A stretch of 64,000 nucleotides of DNA from Halobacteriovorax sp. (GTDB taxonomy: Bacteria; Bdellovibrionota; Bacteriovoracia; Bacteriovoracales; Bacteriovoracaceae): positions 124,001-188,000 of the forward strand of contig PBIO01000030.1 of NCBI GenBank assembly GCA_002720865.1, written 5' to 3'. Shown here one piece after another: positions 18,061 to 27,168 of the stretch. Below the pieces are notes generated by a model, which was not told the DNA's origin, ran no database searches, and saw only the letters and a list, made by a program, of their open reading frames with translations. A program made the position numbers and the translations under genes. Position 1 is the first letter of the stretch. Each line of letters begins with the position of its first letter.

Positions 18061-19371
18061 TCACTTTATGCGAATAGTTTTGATTCCATAATATTCAGCC
18101 ATTGATGCATTTACCCAATGCTTAGGATCTCTACTTATTTCTTTATAAAAATACAGTTTTGATGATCTTATTTTTATTGGATTTATAACTATATCTTTCG
18201 CCTTTGAGTTCAAGATGAGTTTCTCTCTTTCATCAATACCGGACGCTAATAAATAAGAGCTCTTTATTTCCCGAATTAAAAATAGGGTAAACATAAATAA
18301 CGGAAAAAGAAGAATCAAATTCTTAGCTCTTACACTTCTTGTGATTACTTGAAAGTTACCTTTTAATCTCACTCCAACCTTTAATCCAACTCCAAGTCCA
18401 AATATAGACAAGCAAACCAGAGAATAAAACAAAGTCCTCTGATTTAAAGGAGTATCAACCACCAAGAATGGAAACACCAATAATAAGGAACTACCTACCC
18501 AAACAATGGAAAAGCTCTTCAGCTTCCATTTTGAAGAGATATTTACCTTATCAATTAAAATAGCCAAGCCAATGCCTCCTATAATACTAATTATGATTTT
18601 TTTCCAACTTGCAAAAGCTAATCTCCTAAAAACTTCAATAGCTCGGTCAAGAAACTCTGTATTTTCAGGATTCATTTTATTTAGGACCTCTGATCTAACG
18701 AAATTTCCTGGTGCAAATAACAATACCGCGAGCCCTACAAGAAAAAATCCTAGGAAAATAAATTTATTTCTTTTTGAACCTACTTCGTTGAAAGGACTAA
18801 CGGAAATGAAAGAGAGGCTACCTATAAAAAGCATTAGTATCGATGCCTGCTCTAGCAATGATCCTGCAAAAAGAGAAAAAACGAGTTTCCCTATAGTTAA
18901 TTTTTCTAAATTATAATAGTAAGTTTTAATCCAAATCGTAGCAATATACAGCGGAACGATATAAGTTAGCCCTGAAGTTGACCAAAAGACCACATGAGGA
19001 ATAAAAGGAATAAGGCAAATAGTTAGAACTAGAAAAAAATAAACTCTAAAAAAGGGCGCCTCCTTCGAGTTTATAACCAATAAATCACTTAAATTCCTTA
19101 AAGATAAGACATAAAGAAGTGCTACTCCAGCGACAAAAAATGGAGTGATCTTAAAGTCTAATAAAGCTAAGTCACAAAGAAATAATGTAAAGCTTCGCCC
19201 ACTCCAGTTCATATACATATAAGAGACTGATTCAAAGAGCGATTTCTTTGCAAATAAATTATGTAACGAAAAGTCGTCAACCATAGGCCTAGAATAAAAC
19301 CCTATAGCAATGAACAATAGTCCAATCAGAAGATAGAGCTTCCCTTCAATAGATCCCCATAACTTCGAAAT
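18061..19371 (-). CDS. DUF6056-like polytopic membrane protein (putative ATT start)
   Basis: A multi-spanning membrane protein of about 437 residues resembling DUF6056-type, possibly GT-C-like, proteins. The N-terminal loop PMVDDFSLHNLF and YMNWSGRSFTLFL are the pattern I recognise; WSTSGLTYIVPLYIATIW and LLFAPGNFVRSEV follow. The first canonical start, TTG at 19315-19317, is inside the first membrane helix. The frame stays open to a TAG at 19381-19383, and ATT at 19369-19371 follows AGGAGAG with six-base spacing, giving a complete N-terminus MSKLWGSIEGK plus helix. I therefore place the start there. Function is uncertain: sugar transfer from a lipid donor is possible but not shown. Confidence 0.72.
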   Translation of the reverse strand: MSKLWGSIEGKLYLLIGLLFIAIGFYSRPMVDDFSLHNLFAKKSLFESVSYMYMNWSGRSFTLFLCDLALLDFKITPFFVAGVALLYVLSLRNLSDLLVINSKEAPFFRVYFFLVLTICLIPFIPHVVFWSTSGLTYIVPLYIATIWIKTYYYNLEKLTIGKLVFSLFAGSLLEQASILMLFIGSLSFISVSPFNEVGSKRNKFIFLGFFLVGLAVLLFAPGNFVRSEVLNKMNPENTEFLDRAIEVFRRLAFASWKKIIISIIGGIGLAILIDKVNISSKWKLKSFSIVWVGSSLLLVFPFLVVDTPLNQRTLFYSLVCLSIFGLGVGLKVGVRLKGNFQVITRSVRAKNLILLFPLFMFTLFLIREIKSSYLLASGIDEREKLILNSKAKDIVINPIKIRSSKLYFYKEISRDPKHWVNASMAEYYGIKTIRIK

Positions 19372-19375
19372 AAGA

Positions 19376-19382
19376 CTCTCCT
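19376..19382 (-). promoter_or_regulatory. Strong ribosome-binding site AGGAGAG before ATT
   Basis: On the minus strand AGGAGAG is followed by TCTT and ATT, with the core AGGAG six bases from ATT. No ATG, GTG or TTG follows it in any useful position in the open frame, whereas ATT starts an N-terminus that completes the first membrane helix. This makes it the main evidence for a non-canonical start of the 18061-19371 gene. Confidence 0.55.
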
Positions 19383-19530
19383 AAGATTTGTTATTACCTG
19401 ATAGTAGTATCTGAGGCCCAAATGGACAATTAGGACGCACCGCAAACAGGACAAATAAGAGCAAGTTCATATTTAATATTGATTAGATATCCAGTAATCT
19501 CAAGTATAAGAATTTGGAGAAGATAAACTT

Positions 19531-20700
19531 ATGTCAGACGCCGACAAGAAACTCAATGTATGCAGAGTGGCTACCGTGCCCATCGCAGTGCTTGGGCATA
19601 AGCATCAGTTTGAGGAGCTTTCCGAAATTGGAGTAAGTATTACCCTAGTGTGTTCTAAAGGGAAGGGATTTGAAAAGCTCCCTCAAAATGACCTTTTAAA
19701 ACTATTTCCCATTGAATTAAAAAGAGAGATCTCACCAATTAGTGATCTTATTAGTATTTTCAAACTCTTTATGTTTTTTAAAAATAATAATTTTGATATC
19801 GTTCATTCAAATACCCCTAAAGCTGGAGTCCTGGTGGCCATATCCGCTTGGCTTGCGGCTGTCCCTATACGGATCCATACATTTACCGGTCAACGTTGGG
19901 TTTCGACGAAAGGTCTAAAAAAACACTTGCTCGTCATATGTGATAAGTTGATATCAATGCTTAATACGCACTCGTTTACAGACAGCCATAGTCAAAGAGA
20001 GTTTTTGATTCAATCCAATATCCTTTCAGCTTTAAATTCCAGTTGTCTAGGAAGAGGATCTTTTTCTGGTATCAATACCGAGAAGTTTAATCAGAATAAG
20101 GTTAATACAGGAGCCGTAAGAGAAAAACTATCACTTCATTCTGATGACCTGGTTATCGGCTATATAGGGCGTATTGTTAAAGATAAGGGAATTGATGACC
20201 TAGTTGAGGTGTACCAAGAATTAAAAGAAGAAAACAAAAATATAAAACTACTTCTCGTCGGTCCGGAAGAAACGGAGTCAGACTTTGTTGATAAGAAAAC
20301 AAAAGAGATTATTTTAAAAGACCCAAATATCATTACAACGGGGCATGTAAGCGACCCTGAAAACTATTTAGGTGTGATGAATCTTTTTGTTTTGCCAAGC
20401 CGTAGAGAAGGGTTCCCAACTGTCATTCTAGAGGCCAATGCTTTAAAAATTCCTAGTATTGCTTCTGACATAGTAGGGACAAGAGATACAATTGTTGACG
20501 GTGTTACCGGATTTTTGACCCCTCTAAATAACAATGATGCCCTAAAAGAAAAAATTAAATTATTATTGACGAACAAAGAACTCGCTAAAAAGTTTGGAGA
20601 AGCAGGGTTTCAAAGAGTAAACAAGGAGTTCTCCTCGAAAAAGATGACGAGCCTACTTGCAACTTCTTATTTGAATTTAAAGAGACATTCTCATGTGTAA
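19531..20700 (+). CDS. Family 4 glycosyltransferase, capsule/EPS type
   Basis: A 389-residue GT-B enzyme. The N-terminal part has the pattern found in capsule glycosyltransferases next to phosphoglycosyl transferases: FDIVHSNTPKAGVLVAISAWLAAVPIRIHTFTGQRW. The donor half has IGYIGRIVKDKGIDDLVEVY, LLLVGPEE, and the E-x7-E block PSRREGFPTVILEANALKIPS. GGAG lies upstream of the ATG. The gene overlaps the phosphoglycosyl transferase gene by 8 bases. That pairing implies it adds the second sugar to the undecaprenyl-diphosphate-linked primer. Confidence 0.9.
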   Translation: MSDADKKLNVCRVATVPIAVLGHKHQFEELSEIGVSITLVCSKGKGFEKLPQNDLLKLFPIELKREISPISDLISIFKLFMFFKNNNFDIVHSNTPKAGVLVAISAWLAAVPIRIHTFTGQRWVSTKGLKKHLLVICDKLISMLNTHSFTDSHSQREFLIQSNILSALNSSCLGRGSFSGINTEKFNQNKVNTGAVREKLSLHSDDLVIGYIGRIVKDKGIDDLVEVYQELKEENKNIKLLLVGPEETESDFVDKKTKEIILKDPNIITTGHVSDPENYLGVMNLFVLPSRREGFPTVILEANALKIPSIASDIVGTRDTIVDGVTGFLTPLNNNDALKEKIKLLLTNKELAKKFGEAGFQRVNKEFSSKKMTSLLATSYLNLKRHSHV

Positions 20701-21256
20701 GCGACTCTTCGATATAATACTTTCATTTATAGTATTAGCTCTGACAGCAATTCCAATTCTCTTAATTTATATATTAATTAAAGCGACCAGCAAAGGACCT
20801 GCCCTCTACTGGTCTGATCGCGTGGGACGTCAGAACAATATTTTTAAAATGCCTAAGTTTCGTTCAATGAGAATTGACACACCAGAGGTTGCGACCCACC
20901 TACTCTCTAACTCCAAAGATTATATAACTCCGATTGGAGCATTTTTAAGAAAAACAAGTCTTGATGAACTCCCACAATTAATTTCAATTTTAAAAGGCGA
21001 TATGTCATTTGTAGGACCAAGGCCAGCACTATACAACCAGCATGATTTAATAAAACTTAGAACAGAGAACCTAGTACATACACTTGTTCCTGGTGTTACT
21101 GGCTGGGCTCAAATCAATGGTCGTGATGAAATCTCTATTCAAGAGAAAGTAAAATACGATTCCTATTACTTAAAAAACCAAACTTTAATTCTTGATTTTA
21201 AAATAATTTGGGCCACATTTTTTAAAGTTTTAAAACAAGAGGATGTTTCTCATTAA
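20693..21256 (+). CDS. Undecaprenyl-phosphate phosphoglycosyl transferase (PglC/WcaJ type)
   Basis: A 187-residue monotopic phosphoglycosyl transferase that transfers a sugar 1-phosphate from a nucleotide sugar to undecaprenyl phosphate, starting repeat-unit assembly. It has one N-terminal re-entrant hydrophobic segment (FDIILSFIVLALTAIPILLIYILI), then YWSDRVGRQNNIFKMPKFRSM, the catalytic region TSLDELPQLISILKGDMSFVGPRPAL, and GVTGWAQINGRDE. Length is that of the minimal PglC-type core without the WcaJ N-terminal domain. The WbpM-type dehydratase suggests that a 6-deoxy-HexNAc may be the first sugar; this is inference. Its stop directly abuts the end of the convergent methyltransferase gene. 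Confidence 0.93.
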   Translation: MCKRLFDIILSFIVLALTAIPILLIYILIKATSKGPALYWSDRVGRQNNIFKMPKFRSMRIDTPEVATHLLSNSKDYITPIGAFLRKTSLDELPQLISILKGDMSFVGPRPALYNQHDLIKLRTENLVHTLVPGVTGWAQINGRDEISIQEKVKYDSYYLKNQTLILDFKIIWATFFKVLKQEDVSH

Positions 21257-21928
21257 CTACTTAGAGCAAACCAGATAAGCTTCTCCAAATCGAGTTTCAA
21301 AAGAGTTAATCTTCAATCCGGCCCCAAGAATTTCGCTTCTAAGTTCTTCTTCAGTATATTCAGTATAGTGAGTTGAATCTAAAAGATAATAGATTCCTAG
21401 GCGTTTTTTAAAGATTGGTAGCCAATCTCTAGTTAACATGGGAACTCTAATCAAAATTTTTGGATTATTATCCTTCCAACTATAATTGGCGATTAAGTTT
21501 CGTAAAAACTCTGTACGCAACTCAATATGTTCAAGAACATTACTTAAAACAACAGCATCAATTTCAATTCCAGGAAAACTCATCTTAGTAGCATCTCCCT
21601 CTAGGAATCTAATATTTTCCATCGAGTTCATTGAGATTGCCTTTTTGACATGCTTTGGAATTATTTCGACTGCAAGAATTTCCTTAACATGTGGAGACAT
21701 TTTCTTACTCATCTCTCCAGTATGACTGCCAACCTCCAAAACAACGTCTTCTTTATCTAATCTATCGATAAACCATTGTTCGTACTTTAAGATGTCGTGC
21801 TTAGGATGGATCCCTCCATTATATTGAATTGAAAGTGTAGTTATCAACTTTCTTAAGAAGTTATCCAGCCTTAAAACTAGAGGTAATAAGACTTTGGCCA
21901 TAAATGGATTTATAATGATTCTTTTCAC
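21257..21928 (-). CDS. Class I SAM methyltransferase
   Basis: A soluble methyltransferase of about 224 residues. The SAM site is DVVLEVGSHTGEMSKKM, followed by ILAVEII, IRFLEGDATKMSFPGIEIDAVVLSNVLEHI, in the usual motif order. The C-terminal half contains YYLLDSTHYTEYTEEELRSEI, common in sugar methyltransferases. The start is uncertain: GTG at 21926-21928 lies just after the epimerase stop; TTG at 21976 would overlap the epimerase by 44 bases; ATG at 21901 is also possible. None has a good ribosome-binding site. It is the last gene of the large minus-strand group 21257-29505 and exactly abuts the convergent phosphoglycosyl transferase gene. Confidence 0.83.
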   Translation of the reverse strand: MKRIIINPFMAKVLLPLVLRLDNFLRKLITTLSIQYNGGIHPKHDILKYEQWFIDRLDKEDVVLEVGSHTGEMSKKMSPHVKEILAVEIIPKHVKKAISMNSMENIRFLEGDATKMSFPGIEIDAVVLSNVLEHIELRTEFLRNLIANYSWKDNNPKILIRVPMLTRDWLPIFKKRLGIYYLLDSTHYTEYTEEELRSEILGAGLKINSFETRFGEAYLVCSK

Positions 21929-21932
21929 AGTT

Positions 21933-22901
21933 TTAAATTTTGTAATATTCTTTATACCAAGAAATAAATTTTGCAATCCCTTCGTCTAATGTTGTTTTAG
22001 GCTTGAAGCCAACTGCCTTTTCTAAAGAGCTAGTATCAGCATAAGTTTCATATACGTCCCCATCCTGCATTGGTAGCATTTCTTTTTCTGCCACAACACC
22101 TAGCTCTTTTTCGATAGTTTCAATAAAGTCTAAGAGTTTAATGGGTTTGCTATTGCCTATATTATGTAATTCATAAGGCAGACTCTGGCGAGGAGCAGAC
22201 CCTTCTACAACTCGAACGACGCCTTCAGCGATATCTTCCACATAGGTAAAATCTCTTAGCATATCTCCATTATTAAAGACCTTAATTTTTTCGCCCGAAA
22301 GTATTGCCTTAGTAAAAAGGAAAGGTGCCATATCTGGTCGACCCCAAGGCCCATACACTGTAAAAAATCTTAGTCCAGTAGTCGGAAGCTTATACAAGTG
22401 AGAATAAGTATGAGCCATTAGCTCATTCATTCTTTTTGTTGCTGCATAAATGCTAACTTGCTTATCTACTCTTTGGTCAACTGTGAAGGGGATCTCTTTA
22501 TTATTGCCATAAACCGAGGAGCTACTCGCGTATACAAGATGGCCAATATTATTATGCCTACAGCACTCTAAGACATTCATGAAGCCAGAGACATTACTAT
22601 CTATATATGCATGAGGGTTTTCGAGTGAATAGCGAACACCTGCTTGTGCGGCTAAGTTTACAACACAGTCAAAACTATTGCCCTTGAACAATTTTTGAAG
22701 TTTCTCAAGGTCAATAAGATCTATACATTCAAAACTAAAATTTTCTTGTTCTTCTAGGCACTCGAGTCGAGCTTTTTTAAGACTTTGATCATAATAATGG
22801 TTTAAATTATCTATTCCGATAACTTTATGACCCTTTTCGGCCAACATCTTTGATACATAAAATCCGATAAATCCGGCAGCGCCTGTAACCAAAAGCGTCA
22901 T
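21933..22901 (-). CDS. UDP-glucuronate 4-epimerase-like SDR
   Basis: A 322-residue extended SDR enzyme matching UDP-glucuronate 4-epimerases, which interconvert UDP-GlcA and UDP-GalA. The NAD site is VTGAAGFIGFYVSKML, followed by DNLNHYYDQSLKKARL, the family-specific block. Active-site residues are in ASSSSVYG and YAATKRMNELMAH (YxxxK), followed by LRFFTVYGPWGRPDMAPFLF. It would supply galacturonate for the glycan, with UDP-GlcA coming from a dehydrogenase such as that at 45114-46535 or one outside the window. Other UDP-sugar epimerase activities cannot be excluded. Confidence 0.9.
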   Translation of the reverse strand: MTLLVTGAAGFIGFYVSKMLAEKGHKVIGIDNLNHYYDQSLKKARLECLEEQENFSFECIDLIDLEKLQKLFKGNSFDCVVNLAAQAGVRYSLENPHAYIDSNVSGFMNVLECCRHNNIGHLVYASSSSVYGNNKEIPFTVDQRVDKQVSIYAATKRMNELMAHTYSHLYKLPTTGLRFFTVYGPWGRPDMAPFLFTKAILSGEKIKVFNNGDMLRDFTYVEDIAEGVVRVVEGSAPRQSLPYELHNIGNSKPIKLLDFIETIEKELGVVAEKEMLPMQDGDVYETYADTSSLEKAVGFKPKTTLDEGIAKFISWYKEYYKI

Positions 22902-22961
22902 ATACTCTCCACTATAAGTGTCCCAATACTATACAATTTGTCGATTATTGGCACTACTTTA

Positions 22962-24086
22962 CTAAAGAGTCGCCCAGAGCTGAGCCTCTAAATTACTGAT
23001 TCCTTTAAGTGAAAACTCTTTATCAATTGTATTCTTTGAAGCTTCAATTAGGCTAGATGCATCAGAAGTCCTACTAAGCTTAATCAAAGCTTTAATATCT
23101 TCAGCTGAAGTCGAAGCAGCCAAAAGTCCGTTATGATTATGCCTGATCACTTCATTGATCCCTACAACAGGTGTTCCAAGAGCAAGACAGCCACTGGCCA
23201 TTCCCTCTAAAAGGGTTTTAGGCATTCCTTCATAAAATGAAGGAAGAATATAGTACTTGTATGAATTCAAAACTTCGGCAACTTGATCATTTGAGATTCG
23301 ACCTTTAAATGAGATATTTTCAGAGTTGTTTGTATTTTCTAGTTCTTTTTTTTGATCTCCATCTCCATAGAGGTCTAATTTATGTGGAGAGCCTTTGAAA
23401 GCTTCTAGAAGAGCAAAAAGATTCTTTTGAGCATTTAATCGACCTATAAAGACATAAGCATCTTTTCGTTCAAGTCCTTTATCAAAAAATAATTCTGTAT
23501 CAATATAATTGTGTAGCACTTTTATATGATTCATTGATAGCCCATATCTTTCAGTTAAATATTCTTTATCCGCTTCACTTGAGACATAGGCTAAATCTGA
23601 GAATTGATAGATATACTTTTCAACCAGACTTATAATCGAAAAATTTAATCGAGATTTTTTTAGTAGAAATAAAGATAAGGTAAATCCAGTTCTAATAGCT
23701 AGTGGCTTTTGAGTTAAAAGTTTTGCGATGACAGCGGCCCATGCTCCATCCATTTGATTTGTTTTAAAAAAATCTAATTTCGATAACCTTTCAAAATTTA
23801 TAAAAGACATGAGGAAGCTATAAATTAATATTCCTAATTTACTTTCTGGAAAATACTTAGGCATCGGAACGATGTTTATAGAAGGGTGTAACCTCCCCTC
23901 CAACTTTAACTCTTTGGCTATCTCTGAATCATTATGACCATAGGTAAACCAAGTAACTTCAGACAAAGTCCCTTTCTTTAGGTGTTCTTCATAAATTAAT
24001 TTTTCTCTATCCAAGAGACCTTTGTCTCTCCACACTTCTAAAGAGATATTTCTTGTAAAAAAAAGACCAAGCTTTTTACTTTTCAT
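22962..24086 (-). CDS. Family 4 glycosyltransferase
   Basis: A 374-residue GT-B enzyme. The N-terminus starts KLGLFFTRNISLEVWRDKGLLDREKLIYEEH, a pattern seen in a subgroup of polysaccharide GT4 enzymes. The donor half contains YVFIGRLNAQKNLFALLEAF, LYGDGDQKKEL, ISFKGRISNDQVAEVL and the E-x7-E block SFYEGMPKTLLEGMASGCLAL. The start ATG shares one base with the stop of the upstream gene (TAATG), so the two are translationally coupled. The acceptor and donor are unknown. Confidence 0.88.
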   Translation of the reverse strand: MKSKKLGLFFTRNISLEVWRDKGLLDREKLIYEEHLKKGTLSEVTWFTYGHNDSEIAKELKLEGRLHPSINIVPMPKYFPESKLGILIYSFLMSFINFERLSKLDFFKTNQMDGAWAAVIAKLLTQKPLAIRTGFTLSLFLLKKSRLNFSIISLVEKYIYQFSDLAYVSSEADKEYLTERYGLSMNHIKVLHNYIDTELFFDKGLERKDAYVFIGRLNAQKNLFALLEAFKGSPHKLDLYGDGDQKKELENTNNSENISFKGRISNDQVAEVLNSYKYYILPSFYEGMPKTLLEGMASGCLALGTPVVGINEVIRHNHNGLLAASTSAEDIKALIKLSRTSDASSLIEASKNTIDKEFSLKGISNLEAQLWATL

Positions 24087-25174
24087 TAGGTCCGAAACTC
24101 CTTAAGCCCAACCTCATTCTCAATTCCTAAAATCTGGGAAATAATGGAAATTCCCCATAAGAACAATACTGTCCCATGAATATCTGGTTCATTTTTTCCA
24201 TTCGAAATTTTGGCTCCGTAATATCGGTCATTTGCCTTCCCTTCTAAAAAGGAGAAGCCCCCAAGGTTTTCAAAATAGTATTTTTTATAATCTGTAAGCT
24301 TCCCAACAACGAATTCCTCTATTTCTTTTTGTCTATAGTTTCGCCCAAGCTGCTTGCTTGCATAATTTAAAACTAAAACAATATTAAAATTATCACAGGC
24401 ATGGTTATCATTTTTGGCCATAAGACAAGTGTCGACCAATTCATTTGCATAAGGAAATTCTTCTATTCCAACCGCTAAAAAACCCGTAATAATTTTCATT
24501 GCGCCATTGATCTTATTTCTCAAGTCAACTGTACCAGCATACCAGCAACCGTCTGCACTTGACTGGATCTTATTAATCCAATCAATAGAACTCTTTACGA
24601 GGATATTAAAGTCTTCACCCGAAACTCTTTCTTGTTTATGGGCTTCATTTAAAAAAAACATTGCATGACTAAAATGGCTTCCCGCATTCCAAGGTTTATC
24701 CCACTCAAAAGAATTTAAAAAGTTAGTTATCTCTTTTTCTGACTTAAGGTAATTAAACTGAAAATCTTTTGGAACGAGATCGAATAAAGAAAGAGAGGAT
24801 AGAGATTGTCTTGTATCAGCGCTAATATAAGCTTTATTAAAAAAGTTATTAAACTCTTTTCTTTTAAGTCCTCCTAAGAAGTTCCTTAGAAAAGACTTCT
24901 TAAATACAATAGGATCATAAATATCAGAACTAGAGGATTTAAAGCTCAAAATATAGTTAGCTGCAGCCTGCATCTTATTTTCGTCTTTTATCTGAAGAAG
25001 ATACATAATCTTTAGAGCAAAAACAGACGCTCCAAGATTCCAATGAATATTGTCGGGATAAAGGTCACCTGAGAAACTATATTTATAACGTCCGGGAGTT
25101 TTCGTTTCCATAGTCGTTAAGAAGGCCTTAGCTTTTTCTTTACAACTAAAAATCCAGTCTATCTCTGGCTTCAC
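24086..25174 (-). CDS. Alpha/alpha-toroid-like protein, function unknown
   Basis: A 362-residue soluble protein with a GTG start overlapping the previous stop by one base (TAGTG). It is built of helix pairs with aromatic-rich segments such as IHWNLGASVFALKIMYLL, WDKPWNAGSHFSHAMFFL, SADGCWYAG and PDIHGTVLFLWGISII, the periodic layout seen in (alpha/alpha)6 barrels such as polysaccharide lyases, glycoside hydrolases and terpene cyclases. No signal peptide is seen, so action in the cytoplasm is likely. It is sandwiched between two glycosyltransferases with coupled translation, which suggests a role in the same glycan. I do not recognise catalytic residues. Confidence 0.6.
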   Translation of the reverse strand: MKPEIDWIFSCKEKAKAFLTTMETKTPGRYKYSFSGDLYPDNIHWNLGASVFALKIMYLLQIKDENKMQAAANYILSFKSSSSDIYDPIVFKKSFLRNFLGGLKRKEFNNFFNKAYISADTRQSLSSLSLFDLVPKDFQFNYLKSEKEITNFLNSFEWDKPWNAGSHFSHAMFFLNEAHKQERVSGEDFNILVKSSIDWINKIQSSADGCWYAGTVDLRNKINGAMKIITGFLAVGIEEFPYANELVDTCLMAKNDNHACDNFNIVLVLNYASKQLGRNYRQKEIEEFVVGKLTDYKKYYFENLGGFSFLEGKANDRYYGAKISNGKNEPDIHGTVLFLWGISIISQILGIENEVGLKEFRT

Positions 25175-26229
25175 TAGTGAAATCCTAGCTTCGCTAACAC
25201 TCTAAAAGAATGACTCATAAATAATATATAGAACTTTTCAATCAAACTTGGCTTTTTAGTCTTCTTTTTTTGTAGCTCAAGGCAATCTTCAAATGCTTTC
25301 ATATAAAGAGAGCACATTTTTTCTGCCGAGCGATCATAGGTCACCATTTTTTCAGAATATTTATCAAAGTTATTCACAAGTTCTTCAATGGCATCAAAAA
25401 CGTCATCTTTGCCCTTAAATTCAACTCCATACTCATGACAGTACTCTGGCAAAGCTCCACTATCCCGGTAGACAATTGGAAGACCACTCATTCCTCCTTC
25501 TACATGATGCATTCCACCTGGTTCACAAATGGAAGCTGTAAGATAAAAATCACACTCACCAAGTTTTTTACCAAGTTCTTTACCGGTGCAGGGAGGAAGC
25601 AACTTAATCTTTTCAATTTTTAAATCAGTTGGAGCATTTCCTATATACCAAAATTCAAACTTCTTATCGAACTCCGGATCAGCCTTTAGACGCTCTTCTA
25701 TGGCCATATAAACGTCCCATCCCTTCATCAAATTGGCAGACCAGTGATGAGTAACAAAGCGTATTTTTTGACCTTCTTTTAATTCTTTTTTCTTTTTAAC
25801 AAATGAGCTGGCATCAGCTCCATTTAAGATTGTTGAATAAGTATCAGTGAACTTTAAATTTTGTTTTTTAAAGAGATCAATCAACCAAGACGCTATATAA
25901 ATAGTATGGTCCGCAAGTCTATTCGCCAACTCAAGCTGGCTATTCATAAACCGAGTCCCTTTTCTTTCATCACACTCATTAATTCTATGAAATACAAAAG
26001 GAGGATTTTTACGTGATCTTAAGTAATTTGAAACATCATTTAATGTATAAGCAGAGGATTTAATAAAAGCTCTAGGGTCCGTCAGAATAATCACATCAAT
26101 ATCATCATCATTTAAATGATCAATGACTTCGTGGCCATGCTTATTAAGATAAGCATGCAAATTGTTTGAAAACTGATTTCCTCCTCCAAACGATTTATCC
26201 GTCACTCGCATTGATATTGAGACTTTCAA
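25174..26229 (-). CDS. Family 4 glycosyltransferase
   Basis: A 351-residue GT-B-like enzyme with a TTG start and CGGAG upstream. It begins KVSISMRVTDKSFGGGNQFSNNLHAYL, then DDIDVIILTDPRAF, FHRINECDERKG, and NRLADHTIYIASWL. The donor half has VTHHWSANLMKGWDVYMAI and YLTASICEPGGMHHVEGGMSGLPIVYRDSGALPEYC, a variant of the E-x7-E region with EPGGMHHVE. This N-terminal arrangement, with an early conserved RINECDERK segment, sets it apart from the more ordinary GT4 enzymes in the window. It is followed by the toroid protein with a 1-base overlap. Confidence 0.8.
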   Translation of the reverse strand: MKVSISMRVTDKSFGGGNQFSNNLHAYLNKHGHEVIDHLNDDDIDVIILTDPRAFIKSSAYTLNDVSNYLRSRKNPPFVFHRINECDERKGTRFMNSQLELANRLADHTIYIASWLIDLFKKQNLKFTDTYSTILNGADASSFVKKKKELKEGQKIRFVTHHWSANLMKGWDVYMAIEERLKADPEFDKKFEFWYIGNAPTDLKIEKIKLLPPCTGKELGKKLGECDFYLTASICEPGGMHHVEGGMSGLPIVYRDSGALPEYCHEYGVEFKGKDDVFDAIEELVNNFDKYSEKMVTYDRSAEKMCSLYMKAFEDCLELQKKKTKKPSLIEKFYILFMSHSFRVLAKLGFH

Positions 26230-26250
26230 GTTTTCTAATCTCCGTTTTAT

Positions 26251-27105
26251 TTAGATAGAATTTTCACTCGTAACAATATGCTGTTCATCATGATCACTTT
26301 TTGAGTTCAATTCGGGGATAAAAAAAACTAGATCTTTATTTTTTTTACTTTTATCAATCTTAGTTGCTCCAATCGAATGACTTGCCTGTTCGTTTCCTGA
26401 GTTATCAATTTTTTCATAATATCTATAGTAAGAAATATTCAACCCACTTTCAGCGAGATATCCCATTGTTTCAGAGCCTCTGATCGTATCTGTAGACCAC
26501 TCTTTACTATTCTTAAAGTCGATATAGTTTGCCTCGAAGACAACTTTTCCACCTGTTTTTAAAATTCTCGATATTCCTGCAATAAAACCCTTTGGATCTT
26601 TAGCGTAAGCATAAACCCTGGACAGCAGTACATAGTCAAAAGTTTCATCAGGAAAAGTCATCTCTTCCATATTCATTACTTGAATTTTAGGATGATTAGA
26701 ATACAGATCAATTGAGAAGATATTGTCCCACTTAAACCCATACAACCAACATAGATAAAGTTCGAACACGTTACGAGGTCCAATAAGAAGAATTTTTTGG
26801 TTTTCTCTATTTTTAGCACAAGGACCTAAAACTCTAAAATATTCTTCCGGTCTTCTCGTCGTACTTATCTTATGCTTATCCGTCACCATTGCATTGTAAT
26901 CAAAAACTCTATTAAAGTGCCCATCCTCTTCGGAGTTATTTTTCAATGCTTTATCTTGTCTAGACATGCTTACTAGCTGAATAATTAGGGAAGTAATGTC
27001 AAAAATAACTGGCTTTAACAAAAAGGTTCTAATCAATGAGTATTGATATCCAGTCCTTTCTGGATTAACAAAAGCCTTCTTTAAATATCTTAAAAACAGT
27101 AACAT
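26251..27105 (-). CDS. SAM-dependent methyltransferase-like protein
   Basis: A 284-residue protein with a class I methyltransferase domain. The core reads KILLIGPRNVFELYLCWLYGFKWDNIFSIDLY, EEMTFPDETFDYVLLSRVYAYAKDPKGFIAGISRILKTGGKVVFEANY. The first motif has GPRN instead of the standard GxGxG but the rest of the fold is well preserved, as in a subgroup of polysaccharide-locus methyltransferases. The N-terminal 60 residues contain a hydrophobic stretch (LIRTFLLKPVIFDITSLIIQLVSM) and the C-terminus has a charged tail. It is 63 bases downstream of the YfhO-type gene. The substrate is unknown. Confidence 0.75.
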   Translation of the reverse strand: MLLFLRYLKKAFVNPERTGYQYSLIRTFLLKPVIFDITSLIIQLVSMSRQDKALKNNSEEDGHFNRVFDYNAMVTDKHKISTTRRPEEYFRVLGPCAKNRENQKILLIGPRNVFELYLCWLYGFKWDNIFSIDLYSNHPKIQVMNMEEMTFPDETFDYVLLSRVYAYAKDPKGFIAGISRILKTGGKVVFEANYIDFKNSKEWSTDTIRGSETMGYLAESGLNISYYRYYEKIDNSGNEQASHSIGATKIDKSKKNKDLVFFIPELNSKSDHDEQHIVTSENSI

Positions 27106-27168
27106 GCGCTTTCCCCTAGCGATTAAAAATGAATGTGTATATATATCATCTATTTAGCCGAAGCTCAT

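Noticed and set aside
19430-19525. Minus-strand frame without start ending in LICPVCGAS, like a zinc ribbon end, in the divergent gap.
   Set aside because: Only about 31 codons, no start codon, no family match beyond a short CPVC pattern; probably chance or an unrecognisable remnant.
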